The notes under the pieces are model-generated. The model searched no databases. It had not been told where the DNA came from and worked only from the letters and a program-made list of their open reading frames with translations. A program made the translations under genes and the position numbers. This document shows positions 7,800 to 16,849 of a stretch of DNA of 64,000 bases, in pieces. The DNA comes from Planctomycetia bacterium. Its GTDB lineage: Bacteria; Planctomycetota; Phycisphaerae; UBA1845; Fen-1342. The stretch's first letter is position 1; every line of letters starts with the position of its first letter. The stretch is taken from positions 2,478,616 through 2,542,615 of the forward strand of contig CP054190.1 in the NCBI GenBank assembly GCA_015709575.1, in the 5' to 3' direction.

Positions 7800-8891
7800 A
7801 TGTCGCGAAACCCCGGCGAACAGATTTTGAACGAGTTGGGTGCTGCCGAAGAGGCGCAACCGGTTGCGGCCGCGCGTGCGCCGCTTCCAGATCGCGAGGC
7901 GGCCAATCCGTCGCTGCGATGGATGGTGCATCTGGGCGCCCCGCTTTTCGCGAGTCTGGGCACTCACATCGTGCTGATCGGGATCCTGGCGCTGGCTTCG
8001 TGGGGGGCGGGCGCGGCGAGCGCGCCGACCGAGTTCAGTGCGACGATCACCGAGACGCCGGTGAGCGAGAGCTTTCAATGGCCCAGCGAGGCGCCCACGG
8101 ACACCGCCTCCACGCCCGATGACTGGCCGGACGACCTGTCCAACCTCAGCCAGTTGGATGCGCAGCCCGTGTCCACGCCGACCGCCAGCGAGAGCACGGA
8201 CGTCGGCGGTTTCGGCGACATCGGGGAATTTGGTCGCTCCGGCATCATCGGCATGGGCGGCGGGATGGGCGAGGGCGGCGGCCGGGGCGGCGCAGGCGCG
8301 GGGTTTGGCGAGCGCGGCGCGGCTTCGATTTTTTCCGTCCGGGCCGATGGCTCAAACTTTGTTTATGTGCTGGATTTCTCCGGGTCCGTCATTGTCGCCG
8401 TGCAGGACTTGAAGCGTGAGTTGAAGCGCTCGGTGCAGGCCCTGACCCCCAGCAATCAATTCAACGTGGTGCTGTTCTACGAAACCGCGGCAGGCCGGCA
8501 GATGGTGGACGCGTTCGCCGGCGGATTGCAGGCCGCAACGACGCAAAGCAAGGTCGGCTTCTACGACTGGATCGGCAAAAAGGCGCCAAACGGCAGCACC
8601 GCCCCGCTGGATGCGCTACGACGGGCGCTGGCAATGAAGCCGGACGCTGTGTTCTTTTTCTCCGACGGCTACTTTGAGGACGACGTCGTCACCCAGGTGA
8701 CGGCGGCGAACACCCGCAAGACGCAGATTCACTGCCTGGTCTTCGATGAAATCCTGATCAATGACCGCAGCGACCTGCCGCGCACCACGGACGGGGCCAA
8801 GCGGATGCAGCGGTTGGCGGATGCCAATCGCGGCAAGACCAAGATCGTGACCGGCCGCGACATGGATCGCGGCACGAAAGGGTTGCGCTGA
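7800..8891 (+). CDS. Membrane-anchored von Willebrand factor A-domain protein
   Basis: About 363 residues. An N-terminal cytoplasmic part is followed by one membrane segment (about 48-68, APLFASLGTHIVLIGILALA), then a Ser/Thr/Pro- and Gly-rich stretch to about 175 and a VWA domain. The metal-ion site is intact: DFSGS with Asp192, Ser194 and Ser196, a downstream Thr in NGSTAPLDALRRAL and Asp in FFFSDGYF. The topology (short N-terminus, one TM, long flexible periplasmic region) is that of TonB/TolA-type transducers, and the gene sits directly before exbB and two exbD. A GTG at 7797 precedes the chosen ATG. A role as partner of the ExbBD motor is inference; other VWA functions are possible. Confidence 0.75.
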   Translation: MSRNPGEQILNELGAAEEAQPVAAARAPLPDREAANPSLRWMVHLGAPLFASLGTHIVLIGILALASWGAGAASAPTEFSATITETPVSESFQWPSEAPTDTASTPDDWPDDLSNLSQLDAQPVSTPTASESTDVGGFGDIGEFGRSGIIGMGGGMGEGGGRGGAGAGFGERGAASIFSVRADGSNFVYVLDFSGSVIVAVQDLKRELKRSVQALTPSNQFNVVLFYETAAGRQMVDAFAGGLQAATTQSKVGFYDWIGKKAPNGSTAPLDALRRALAMKPDAVFFFSDGYFEDDVVTQVTAANTRKTQIHCLVFDEILINDRSDLPRTTDGAKRMQRLADANRGKTKIVTGRDMDRGTKGLR

Positions 8892-8936
8892 GCGCTCGCG
8901 AATGGGCGAGGCCCGCCGCGCCAGGAAAGGAAACGC

Positions 8937-9728
8937 ATGAGTGCAGGATCGCGATGGATCGCCTGTGCCGGACTGGGGCTGCTGACCGCGGCGCCAGCGC
9001 TGGCGCAGCACGGCGGCGGCGACGGCAAGAGCCTGCTGAAAATCCTGTGGGACGGCGTGGAGTGGCCGGCGTACATCATTCTGGCCGGGTCGATCGCAGC
9101 CATCACGCTGATCGTGGAGCACTTCATCAACGTGCGCGCCGCGACGGTCGTGCCCGCGGAGCAGGTGAAGCGCGTCCGCGGCCTGATCGAGGCCCGCAAG
9201 TACCGCGAGTGCGTGGACACAGTGAAGCGCAGCTCGACCTTTTTCGCCGTGCTGATGAGCTCCTCGCTGCAGCACGGTCGGCACGGCTACGACGCCATGC
9301 ACACCGCCGCGGCGGAGAAGGCCGGCGAGATGGCCGGACGGATGTTCCGCAAGGTGGAGTACCTGAACATCATCGGAAACCTCGGCCCGCTGATGGGGCT
9401 GCTGGGGACGGTGCTGGGCATGATCGTCACCTTCGCCAACATGGGCGGCGGCGGCGGATCGGCCGACAGCGGTGCGCTCTCGCGCGGCATCTCGCTGGCG
9501 CTCGTGAATACGCTGCTGGGCCTGGGTCTGGCGGTGGTCGGCATGGGCTTCTACGGCGTCTGCCGCAACCGCATCGACGCGCTGACGGCGCACGCAACTG
9601 TCGAGGCGCTCGACATCATCGAGCACTTCCGCGTCATGCCGGCCCGCGGCGAGGCGGCCGCCGCGCCGACCGCTCCCCCGGCGACCACGGAGCCGCGCGG
9701 CGCACCCGTCGCGGGCGCGAAGGCCTGA
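8937..9728 (+). CDS. exbB: MotA/TolQ/ExbB proton channel family protein
   Basis: Inner-membrane channel subunit that couples the proton gradient to periplasmic work together with ExbD/TolR. The 263-residue protein starts with a signal-like segment ending in APALAQ, then has a first TM (about 40-60, AYIILAGSIAAITLIVEHF) and the two conserved helices of the family (NIIGNLGPLMGLLGTVLGMI and ISLALVNTLLGLGLAVVGMG). These carry the Gly- and Thr-rich packing typical of ExbB/TolQ. AAAGGAAA lies a few bases before the ATG. The C-terminus is a Pro/Ala-rich tail. Neighbouring VWA and ExbD genes define the complex. ExbB versus TolQ cannot be settled since no TonB or Pal is nearby. Confidence 0.9.
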   Translation: MSAGSRWIACAGLGLLTAAPALAQHGGGDGKSLLKILWDGVEWPAYIILAGSIAAITLIVEHFINVRAATVVPAEQVKRVRGLIEARKYRECVDTVKRSSTFFAVLMSSSLQHGRHGYDAMHTAAAEKAGEMAGRMFRKVEYLNIIGNLGPLMGLLGTVLGMIVTFANMGGGGGSADSGALSRGISLALVNTLLGLGLAVVGMGFYGVCRNRIDALTAHATVEALDIIEHFRVMPARGEAAAAPTAPPATTEPRGAPVAGAKA

Positions 9729-9828
9729 CCACGCCGCACGCGGGCGTCGTCATGACGTCGCGATTGGCGAGGTGCTCGAATCCGGCTTCGCTGGATCGTG
9801 ACGTTCGAACCGGAATGCAGGAGCGTGA

Positions 9829-10320
9829 ATGCTATTCAAGCCGCCCAGGGCCGTGTCGCTCACGCTGAACCTCGCCCCGATGGTGGACGTGATGATGTGT
9901 CTCATCATCTTTTTCATCCTCGCCGGCGACATCGTGAAGTCCGACCACCGGCAACTGGACATGCCCTTTGCGCTTGCCGCAGCGACCACGGACACCAGCC
10001 GCCTCGGGCCGCGGGTCGTGATCAACGTCGTGACGCCGGCTGGCGGCGGCGCCGCCGAGTACCGCGTCACCGGTTGGGACGGCGAGCAGATCGTGGACCG
10101 CGTCATAGACCCGGATGAGATCGCCCCGCTCCTGGCGCAGCGCGCCTCCGACGCGCGACGTGACGGCCAGGGCGAGCTGCGGTGCGTCATCCGCGCCCAC
10201 CGCGACGCGCGCTACCGCGACGTGGAACTGGTGCTGCGCGGCTGCGGGCTGGCGAAGATCCGCGGCATCGTGTTCGGCGTGCACGCCGGGCAGGAGCCAC
10301 CGGCAGGAGGCGGATCATGA
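9829..10320 (+). CDS. exbD: ExbD/TolR family protein (first copy)
   Basis: Single-span partner of ExbB. After a short cytoplasmic N-terminus the membrane helix begins LNLAPMVDVMMCLIIFFILA, with the conserved proton-carrying Asp in PMVDV. The periplasmic domain is about 120 residues and ends with the usual ELVLRGCGLAKIRGIVFGV fold strand. AGGAG (9819-9823) lies five bases before the ATG. Its stop overlaps the start of the second exbD (ATGA), so the two are probably made together. ExbB-ExbD-ExbD arrangements occur in other Planctomycetes and related groups. Confidence 0.9.
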   Translation: MLFKPPRAVSLTLNLAPMVDVMMCLIIFFILAGDIVKSDHRQLDMPFALAAATTDTSRLGPRVVINVVTPAGGGAAEYRVTGWDGEQIVDRVIDPDEIAPLLAQRASDARRDGQGELRCVIRAHRDARYRDVELVLRGCGLAKIRGIVFGVHAGQEPPAGGGS

Positions 10321-10793
10321 GGCGCAGCCTGGCCCCCGAGCCGATCGGCGAGCGCGTGCCGAACCTGGCCCCCATGGTGGACATCATCATGGTGATCCTG
10401 GTGTTTTTCATGCTGGGTGCGTCCTTCAAGATCATCGTGGAGGGCTTTCTGCGCACGGACCTCGACCCGCGCAGCGGTCCGGGCGGCGGTGAAGCCGTTG
10501 AGATCATCCCGCTGGTCAAAGTCGCGCTGGAGAGCGTGGACGGCGGCACTTCGGCAAACGTCTACGTCATGGGCGAAAAGATGCCCGGAGACGGCTTTAC
10601 ACCGCTGCGCGAGTACCTGGATGCCAAGCGCCGCCAGGGCGCGGACCCGACCAGCCCGGTCGTGATCACTGCCCACCCCAGCGTCACCTGGCGGAACGTC
10701 GTGCGCGCGATGGACGCCGCCATCGCAGCCGAATTCCCGAACGTGCAGTTCGCCGTAAGTCTCGGCGGTGACCCGAGCGGTGCGACGCCCTAG
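10317..10793 (+). CDS. exbD: ExbD/TolR family protein (second copy)
   Basis: A second, divergent ExbD of 158 residues. The membrane helix is NLAPMVDIIMVILVFFMLGA, again with the conserved Asp. The periplasmic domain carries TSPVVITAHPSVTWRNVVRAMDAAIAAEF, which matches the family core. The ATG at 10317 overlaps the previous stop, and this start fits the family; longer in-frame extensions upstream run through the other exbD gene and are not plausible. Two non-identical ExbDs suggest a heteromeric dimer in the ExbB channel (inference). Confidence 0.88.
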   Translation: MRRSLAPEPIGERVPNLAPMVDIIMVILVFFMLGASFKIIVEGFLRTDLDPRSGPGGGEAVEIIPLVKVALESVDGGTSANVYVMGEKMPGDGFTPLREYLDAKRRQGADPTSPVVITAHPSVTWRNVVRAMDAAIAAEFPNVQFAVSLGGDPSGATP

Positions 10794-10838
10794 CGCGCCC
10801 GTATCAGCAGAGGTTCGGTCTGCACTGGACGGGACGGC

Positions 10839-10844
10839 TAAAAT
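10839..10844 (+). promoter_or_regulatory. Candidate -10 element for the TPR-type gene
   Basis: TAAAAT lies 42 bases before the TTG start of the next gene. A TTCGGT at 10814-10819 could be a -35 but is 19 bases away. The gene has a good Shine-Dalgarno (AAAGGAG at 10874-10880), so a leadered transcript from here is plausible. Confidence 0.35.
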
Positions 10845-10886
10845 CCTGCGAACGCTGTCGATCCGTCACGCCGAAAGGAGTTCCCG

Positions 10887-13556
10887 TTGCGCCTCGCCGC
10901 ACTCGTCGCGCTGGCCCTGCTGATCGCACCCACCATCGCCCAGGACGCGCCGGAGCTGACCCCCGAGATCGAGAAGCTCATTCACGACGGTCAGACCGCG
11001 GCACTTGAAACCCGCCTCGGCGGTGTGAGTGCGCCTATCACGCTAGAGTGGACTGCGCGCTGCTGGGTCAATGCCGCGCTGCGGTCGCAGAAGCCCGCCG
11101 AGCGTGAGGAGCGGCTGGCGGAAGCCGAGAAGCGTTTTCGTCGCTGGATCCATGCCTGCGAAACCGCGCGCAACACCGACGAGGCAGTTCGAGCGGTTTC
11201 AACCGCCGCCGCCCGGATGGCGCTCGCGCGCTATCTGACGCACACGTGGGCCGGCCCCGACATCGACGAATTGGAGGTTTCCTCCGGTGGGCGCGGCGAC
11301 GCGGCCAAGGCCGTGCGCCTGCTCGAGCTGGCCGTGGTCGAACTGGAGAAGTCCGCGACGGCCATTCGGCCGCTGGCGGAGGACATTGGTCGCTACGAAG
11401 ACGCCCTGTTCGCGGCCGAGCTGTACGACACGGCATTGCGGCTGCGCTTCGAGGCGCCGTTTCATCTTGCGCGCGCCCGCATCTATATCGCACAATTCGA
11501 GCCAAAGGACGCCGAAAAGCGCGCCAAGGCGCTGCGTAGCGCCGAGTTGGGCTTGCAGCAGTTGATTGCCACCGCGCCGGACGGCGGGCCGCTGCAGCAC
11601 TGCCGGATCGCACTGGGCCTGGTTTTCCGCGAGCAGCGGCGCTACGAAGACGCCGAGCGCGAACTGCGCCGGGCCATCTCGGCGGAAGGCGATCCGCTGG
11701 TGGCGGTGCAGGCGCAATTTGAACTGGGGCGGGCGCAGGCGATGGCCGGCCGATTCGCTGAGGCCCGCACGACGCTCGCGCCGCTGGCGGCACGCTCCGC
11801 CGATTCGCTCTCCGAGGAGGAGCGCGGCGCGCTGTTCTATTTCAACTGCGCGAAACTGTGGGATGCGCTGTCGTACCTTCAGGAAGCCGACTCCAAACGC
11901 CGCGGCGGCGGCGGGTCGGCGGTCGTCGCGCAGCAGGCCGATCAGCTTCGCGCGACGGGAACGGCGCGGCTGGGAGCGCTGGGGGCCATGGGCGGACCGT
12001 GGCCGGCGATCGTGCAGCACTATGTGCTGGCCAGCGTAGACGTAGACGCCGATCCGAAGACTCTCGACCCGCAGCAACTGCTGTTCGTGGCGCAGAGGCT
12101 GGCGGAGCAGGACCGCGCCGCCGATGCGGCCGCTCGACTGGCCGAGGCCGCGTCGCGCCCGCTGGCGGACCTCGAGCTGCGCGGGCGGATTCTGTTTGAA
12201 CTGGGACTGGCGCAGCACCGGCTCAACAACCTGCGCGAGGCGGCCATCGCCTTTGAGACGCTGGCCGCACAGATTCGCAGCCACTCACGGGCGCCGCAGG
12301 CCGCGTCGAACGCCTTCACGCTTTGGGCACGGGTGGCGGATCAATCGCGCGAGAAGGCCGACTACGAGCGGCTGGCGGGAGTGCTGCTGAACCTCGTGCA
12401 GAGCTATCCCGACCATGAGCGGCGGCTGGATGCGGCCTGGTGGCTGCCGGTGGCGCTGCAGGCGGCCGGCCGATACTCGGAGGCGGTCGAGCAGTTCGGC
12501 AACGTGCCGCAGGGCTCGCCGCATTGGGAGGAGGCTCAGTTTCGTCGCGTGCAATGCGCCCGGCAGGAGATTGAGTCGCTGCGCGACACACTGGAGGCGG
12601 CGGCGTATGCAACCCGTGCGACGACCGTCGCTCAGCGCCTGCGCGAATATGCGACCGCGGCCCAGCAGCGGTCCTCCTCGAATCCGGCGGCGGGAGCCGG
12701 GTCGGCGCGCTGGGCGGCCGAAGCGCGAATCGCCGCAGCGGAATTGCTCAGCGCCCCTGGCTTGGAGCAGCACCAACCGGCGCTGGAGTCGCTGGCCGAT
12801 TTCGAACGCGCGTTTGATGCGGGCACCGTGGGGGAGTTGATCGGGCGAGTGCTGGCGGCGCGAATTCGCGCTTACAGAGGCCTGCGCCAGTTTGAGCAGG
12901 CGGCCCGCACCGTGCAGCAATATTTGGAGGCGGTGCCGGTCGAGAAGGCCGGGCCGGTGCTGACATTGGTGGCGCAGGGCATGCAGGAGGAGCTGGAGCG
13001 GCTGCGCCGGGACGGAAAGCAGGCCGAAGCGCGGCGGCTGGCGGCCGAGGCTGTGCCGACGTTTCAGGAGCTGGAGCGCTGGTGCCAGCGCGACCCGGCG
13101 CGCGCCAACGATGCGCGGATCGTGGCCCTCGGACTGGCGGGAATGCACTACACCGCCGGCCAATACGAGGAAGCGCTGGGGATCATCGACCGGCTGCTCG
13201 CGGCGGACGCAAACAACGGCAACTACCGCCGGCTGCATGCGCTGATTCTCACGGAGCGAGCCGATCAGGACGTGGCGCTGGTAGAGATTGCCCGCTCGGC
13301 GTGGTCCCGTCTGCTTTCGGACCCGGCGCTGCGCACCAAGTCGCCGGAGCGCTATTGGGAGGCCCGGTATCAACTCCTGCGGCTATCGTTGCGCTTGGGC
13401 CATTCCGCAGAAGTGGAGACGGCGATCCGGCAGGAGCGCGTGTGGTTCCCCGAGATGGGCGGGTCGCCGTGGAAGCAGCGGTTTGAGGCACTGTACGGCG
13501 AGGCGTCCGCGGCGTCGCCGCCGCCGGCCACGGCGCCGGCAGGCGGATCGAAGTAG
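10887..13556 (+). CDS. Large exported TPR-type repeat protein
   Basis: An 889-residue protein with a signal peptide (about 1-18, MRLAALVALALLIAPTIAQ) and an almost wholly alpha-helical body rich in Ala, Arg, Glu and Leu. Repeats of TPR character are visible, for example RIALGLVFREQRRYEDAERE, FELGLAQHRLNNLREAAIAF and LAGMHYTAGQYEEALGIIDR. The start is TTG with AAAGGAG six bases upstream. It follows the ExbB/ExbD genes by 94 bases. TPR proteins beside ExbBD systems often act as periplasmic scaffolds (compare TolQRAB with CpoB/YbgF); that role here is inference. No enzymatic motif is seen. Confidence 0.8.
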   Translation: MRLAALVALALLIAPTIAQDAPELTPEIEKLIHDGQTAALETRLGGVSAPITLEWTARCWVNAALRSQKPAEREERLAEAEKRFRRWIHACETARNTDEAVRAVSTAAARMALARYLTHTWAGPDIDELEVSSGGRGDAAKAVRLLELAVVELEKSATAIRPLAEDIGRYEDALFAAELYDTALRLRFEAPFHLARARIYIAQFEPKDAEKRAKALRSAELGLQQLIATAPDGGPLQHCRIALGLVFREQRRYEDAERELRRAISAEGDPLVAVQAQFELGRAQAMAGRFAEARTTLAPLAARSADSLSEEERGALFYFNCAKLWDALSYLQEADSKRRGGGGSAVVAQQADQLRATGTARLGALGAMGGPWPAIVQHYVLASVDVDADPKTLDPQQLLFVAQRLAEQDRAADAAARLAEAASRPLADLELRGRILFELGLAQHRLNNLREAAIAFETLAAQIRSHSRAPQAASNAFTLWARVADQSREKADYERLAGVLLNLVQSYPDHERRLDAAWWLPVALQAAGRYSEAVEQFGNVPQGSPHWEEAQFRRVQCARQEIESLRDTLEAAAYATRATTVAQRLREYATAAQQRSSSNPAAGAGSARWAAEARIAAAELLSAPGLEQHQPALESLADFERAFDAGTVGELIGRVLAARIRAYRGLRQFEQAARTVQQYLEAVPVEKAGPVLTLVAQGMQEELERLRRDGKQAEARRLAAEAVPTFQELERWCQRDPARANDARIVALGLAGMHYTAGQYEEALGIIDRLLAADANNGNYRRLHALILTERADQDVALVEIARSAWSRLLSDPALRTKSPERYWEARYQLLRLSLRLGHSAEVETAIRQERVWFPEMGGSPWKQRFEALYGEASAASPPPATAPAGGSK

Positions 13557-13688
13557 TATCGAAGGGGGATGATCGTGTACCAACGACCGATACGCATGCT
13601 TGCGGCGTTTCAGATCGCGCAGTGGTTCGGGCCGCCCACTTGAGCGATCGAGATTGCCCGGAGCGGTGGATTGCGCGCCGGGCGAGGA

Positions 13689-13717
13689 TTGGTCGAAGCG
13701 CGAAGCGTTCGTATAAT
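13689..13717 (+). promoter_or_regulatory. Sigma-70 promoter of the ABC exporter operon
   Basis: TTGGTC (13689-13694), a 17-base spacer, then TATAAT (13712-13717): a consensus -10 at optimal spacing from a four-of-six -35. It lies 42 bases before the ABC ATPase ATG, leaving room for an AAGGGAAG ribosome-binding site. It is one of the clearest vegetative promoters in the window. Confidence 0.75.
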
Positions 13718-13759
13718 CCTCCGCTGATGCGGCGACCTCACAACTGAAGGGAAGACCGG

Positions 13760-14479
13760 ATGGGCGCGGCCGGAATCGTGCTGCGGGATGTGCACAAGGC
13801 GTACTTCAAGGATCGCCTCGAAATCCCGGTTCTCGCCGGGCTGAATCTCGAAATCGCCCCGGGCGAGTTCGCGGCACTGATGGGCCCCAGCGGCTCTGGC
13901 AAGTCCACGCTGCTGCACCTGGTCGGCGGGTTGGACACACCCACGCGCGGCAGCGTGCGCGTCGGCGAGTCGCAGCTCGAGTCGATGAGCGAGTCGGCGC
14001 TGACCGCCTGGCGCAGCCGCCACGTCGGCTTTATTTTCCAGATGTACCACCTCGTACCGGTGCTGACGGCGGCCCAGAACGTGGAGTTGCCGCTGCTGCT
14101 GTTCCGCATGGCCTCGTCCGAGCGCAAGCGGCGGGTGCAGACGGCGCTGTCAATCGTCGGGCTGGGCGACCGCACCGATCATCGCCCGAATCAGCTTTCC
14201 GGCGGGCAGGAGCAGCGCGTGGCGATCGCCCGCGCCATCGTCACCGACCCCGACGTGCTGCTCGCGGACGAACCGACCGGCGACCTCGACGCGCGCACCA
14301 GCGAGGAAATCCTCAACCTGCTCAACGCGCTCAACACCGAGTTTGGCAAGACGATCGTGATGGTGACGCACGACCCGCGCGCCGCCGGTCACGCCGGCCG
14401 CACCCTGCACCTGGACAAGGGCGTGCTGGACCGCGAAGAGGTCAACGCGCGCAAGACCGCGGCCGCGAGCGCCTCATGA
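13760..14479 (+). CDS. ABC transporter ATP-binding protein, LolD/MacB type
   Basis: Cytoplasmic ATPase that powers the FtsX-type permeases encoded next. It has 239 residues with Walker [10 protein letters not shown] (42-50), a Q-loop in [14 protein letters not shown], signature LSGGQ (146-150), Walker B VLLADEP with D-loop GDLD, and the switch His in MVTHDPR. The sequence best fits the LolD/MacB/FtsE branch, which serves mechanotransmission transporters rather than classic importers. The stop overlaps the first permease start. It is the only ATPase for four permeases downstream, so it probably serves both permease pairs. Confidence 0.93.
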   Translation: MGAAGIVLRDVHKAYFKDRLEIPVLAGLNLEIAPGEFAALMGPSGSGKSTLLHLVGGLDTPTRGSVRVGESQLESMSESALTAWRSRHVGFIFQMYHLVPVLTAAQNVELPLLLFRMASSERKRRVQTALSIVGLGDRTDHRPNQLSGGQEQRVAIARAIVTDPDVLLADEPTGDLDARTSEEILNLLNALNTEFGKTIVMVTHDPRAAGHAGRTLHLDKGVLDREEVNARKTAAASAS

Positions 14480-15645
14480 CGCTCGGCTACGTGCTGCTTC
14501 AGAACCTGCGGCGCAACCCGCTTCGCAGCGGCCTGACGATGGTCGCGTTCGCGCTGCCGATGGCGGTATTCGTCGTGGGCATCTCGCTCGTGCTGGCGCT
14601 GCAGCAGGTGTCGAAAGCCAACGAGGCCGAACTGCGGCTGGCGGTGCAGAATCGTATCGCGCTGGTGAATGCGCTGCCGGAGCGGCTGCGGCGCGAGATC
14701 GAGGCGCTCGACCCGGAGAAGAAGCGGATCGTCGCCGTGTGCGGGTTTCGCTGGTTTGGCGGGCGCGTGCCGAATGCCAAGTCCGGGATTCAAAGCCTGG
14801 GGGTGGATCCGGACACGTTTCCGATCGTCTATCGCGAGCTGCGCTGGACCGAAGAGGAGGAGTTGAACTGGCAGCGTGACCGCCGCGCGGCGGTGGTCGG
14901 CAGCAACGTCGCGGCGCAGTACGGCTGGAGGGTCGGGGATCGCGTCACGCTGGAAAGCACGGTGCCCCCCTACCTGGCGCTGGAGTTCGTGATCGTGAAG
15001 ATCACGGACGTGACGGGCCGCGTGAACGGCATGTACCTGCGACGGGACTATTTTGAGGAATCCCGGGCGGAGCGCGGCTTCCGCACGCCGGGTTGCAACG
15101 TCTTCTGGCTGCGCTGCACCAGCATCGAGGCGATGCGCGAGATGCAGAGCCTGATCGACGGGCACTTCGCCAATTCGCCCAACGAGACGCGCACAATGGA
15201 TGAAAACGCCTTCGCGGCGTCCTTCACCGAAGCGCTCGGCAACCTGCCGGGGCTGATGCAGGGAATCGCGCTCGTGGTGGTGTTCATCGTCGCCCTGGTG
15301 GCCGGAAACACGATGATGATGAGCTTTCGCGAACGCACCCGCGAGCTGGCGGTATTCAAGGCAATCGGTTTTTCGAACCGGCGTGTGTTCGGCGTCGTGC
15401 TGGCCGAGAGCGTGCTGCTGGCGCTGGTCGGCGCAGCAGCCGGCATCGCACCCACGGCGGCGGTGCTCAGCGCCGTTGGCGTGCGGACGGTCGGGTTCCT
15501 GCCGATCACGTCGCTGTCCGTCTCTCCGACGGCCATCGTGGTGGCCATGTGCATCGCCCTGTCGGTGGGCGTGGCGGCGGGGCTGGTGCCGGCGTGGCAG
15601 GCCATCCGCCTGAACACGGTTTCCGCGCTGCGGCGGGTGGGCTGA
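14476..15645 (+). CDS. FtsX/MacB-type ABC permease A
   Basis: A 389-residue permease with an N-terminal TM (about 18-42), a large periplasmic domain (about 45-260) and three C-terminal TMs starting near LMQGIALVVVFIVALVAGNT. This is the MacB/LolC/FtsX layout. The cytoplasmic coupling segment MSFRERTRELAVFKAIGF is typical. It is clearly paralogous to the permease at 16850 (shared NLxRNPxRSxLT, AALDPxK, NWQRDRRA, VGDRVT). The start overlaps the ATPase stop, and its stop overlaps the next start. Confidence 0.9.
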   Translation: MTLGYVLLQNLRRNPLRSGLTMVAFALPMAVFVVGISLVLALQQVSKANEAELRLAVQNRIALVNALPERLRREIEALDPEKKRIVAVCGFRWFGGRVPNAKSGIQSLGVDPDTFPIVYRELRWTEEEELNWQRDRRAAVVGSNVAAQYGWRVGDRVTLESTVPPYLALEFVIVKITDVTGRVNGMYLRRDYFEESRAERGFRTPGCNVFWLRCTSIEAMREMQSLIDGHFANSPNETRTMDENAFAASFTEALGNLPGLMQGIALVVVFIVALVAGNTMMMSFRERTRELAVFKAIGFSNRRVFGVVLAESVLLALVGAAAGIAPTAAVLSAVGVRTVGFLPITSLSVSPTAIVVAMCIALSVGVAAGLVPAWQAIRLNTVSALRRVG

Positions 15646-16829
15646 TGGCGCTTCCGCTCCGTTATCACTGGCGCAACCTGCTGGTGCGCCGCACGACCAG
15701 CGCGCTGACGATCCTGGTCGTCACCGCGGTGGTGGGAACGCTGACGTGGATCCTGGGCTTCTTCCTGGCGCTGCAAGCCTCCCTGTCCGTCGCCGGCGAT
15801 CCGCACAAGCTGCTGATCATCCAGCGCGGCACAACCTCCGAGACCAATAGCGCCATCAGCCCGGAGGAGTTCAACCGCCTGGCGCAGCTTGCGGGCGTGG
15901 CGCTCAGCACCGAATCCGGCGAGCCGCTCATCAGCCCGGAGCTGTATTGGCAGACGCAGCTACCGCGCTTGAGGGACGGCGGCAAAACCCGCGCCAACGT
16001 CGCGCTGCGCGGCGTCACGATGCGCGCGTTCGAGGTGCATCGCAACATCCGGCTGCTGGGCGAGTGCTTCTCCGTCGGCGAGCCGCAGGTGATTGTCGGT
16101 CGCGCCGCGGCGACGCAGTTCGCCGGGCTGTCCGTCGGCGACGTCATTCGCATCGGCGTCGGGGAGAGCCGCGAGTTCCGCGTGGTCGGACACTTCGACG
16201 CCGGCGGCGGGCCGATGGAGAGCGAAATCTGGATGTACCTGCCGGCGATGCAGAGCGCCTACCTGCGCAACGGGTACTCCTCCGCTGCGGTCCGGCTGAA
16301 CAACCCCGCTTCCGCATCGGCCGCCATCGAGCAGGTACGCTCCGCCCCGATCGAGTTGTCCGCCGAGCGCGAGGCGGATTACTGGCAGAGCCAGACCTCC
16401 AACGTGCGCTTCTACCAGGCGGTGTGCTTCGTGCTGGTCGCAATCATGTCGCTGGCGGCCGCCTTCGCACTGGCGAACACGATGTACGCGTCCGTAGCCG
16501 GGCGAGCCCGCGAAATCGCGATGCTGCGCACCATCGGCTACCGTCCATTCCAGATCCTGCTGGGCTTCGTGCTGGAGTCCGTGCTGCTCTCGCTGGTCGG
16601 CGGCGCCCTGGGCTGCATCGCCTGCGCGGCTTACCTGGAGCTGGTCGGCTCGACCAAGGACATGTTCGGCAGCAGCACGTTCACCACCATGGCCTTCGAC
16701 ATCCGCCTGACGCCGCTGCTCGTGGGCTGGTCCCTGGCGAGCGTGGCGGCAATCGGCGTGATCGGAGCGCTTCCGCCGGCGTGGCGCGCGGCCCAAACGC
16801 ACGTCCTCACCGCGCTGCGCGAGCCGTAG
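15645..16829 (+). CDS. FtsX/MacB-type ABC permease B
   Basis: A 394-residue permease of the same four-TM, large-periplasmic-domain layout. The N-terminus MALPLRYHWRNLLVRRTTSA is shared with the permease at 18028, as are the periplasmic VGRAA and ESEIW segments and the C-terminal coupling helix AREIAMLRTIGY. The ATG overlaps the previous stop (TGATG). An in-frame extension to 15549 lies inside permease A and is not used. With permease A it should form a heterodimer driven by the shared ATPase. Confidence 0.9.
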   Translation: MALPLRYHWRNLLVRRTTSALTILVVTAVVGTLTWILGFFLALQASLSVAGDPHKLLIIQRGTTSETNSAISPEEFNRLAQLAGVALSTESGEPLISPELYWQTQLPRLRDGGKTRANVALRGVTMRAFEVHRNIRLLGECFSVGEPQVIVGRAAATQFAGLSVGDVIRIGVGESREFRVVGHFDAGGGPMESEIWMYLPAMQSAYLRNGYSSAAVRLNNPASASAAIEQVRSAPIELSAEREADYWQSQTSNVRFYQAVCFVLVAIMSLAAAFALANTMYASVAGRAREIAMLRTIGYRPFQILLGFVLESVLLSLVGGALGCIACAAYLELVGSTKDMFGSSTFTTMAFDIRLTPLLVGWSLASVAAIGVIGALPPAWRAAQTHVLTALREP

Positions 16830-16849
16830 GCCAGGGAAGTCAAGCGCTG

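Noticed and set aside
13569-13643. 24-codon mini-ORF between the TPR-type gene and the ABC ATPase
   Set aside because: The purine-rich run before it ends one base from the ATG, too close for a ribosome-binding site, and the peptide shows no signal or family pattern.
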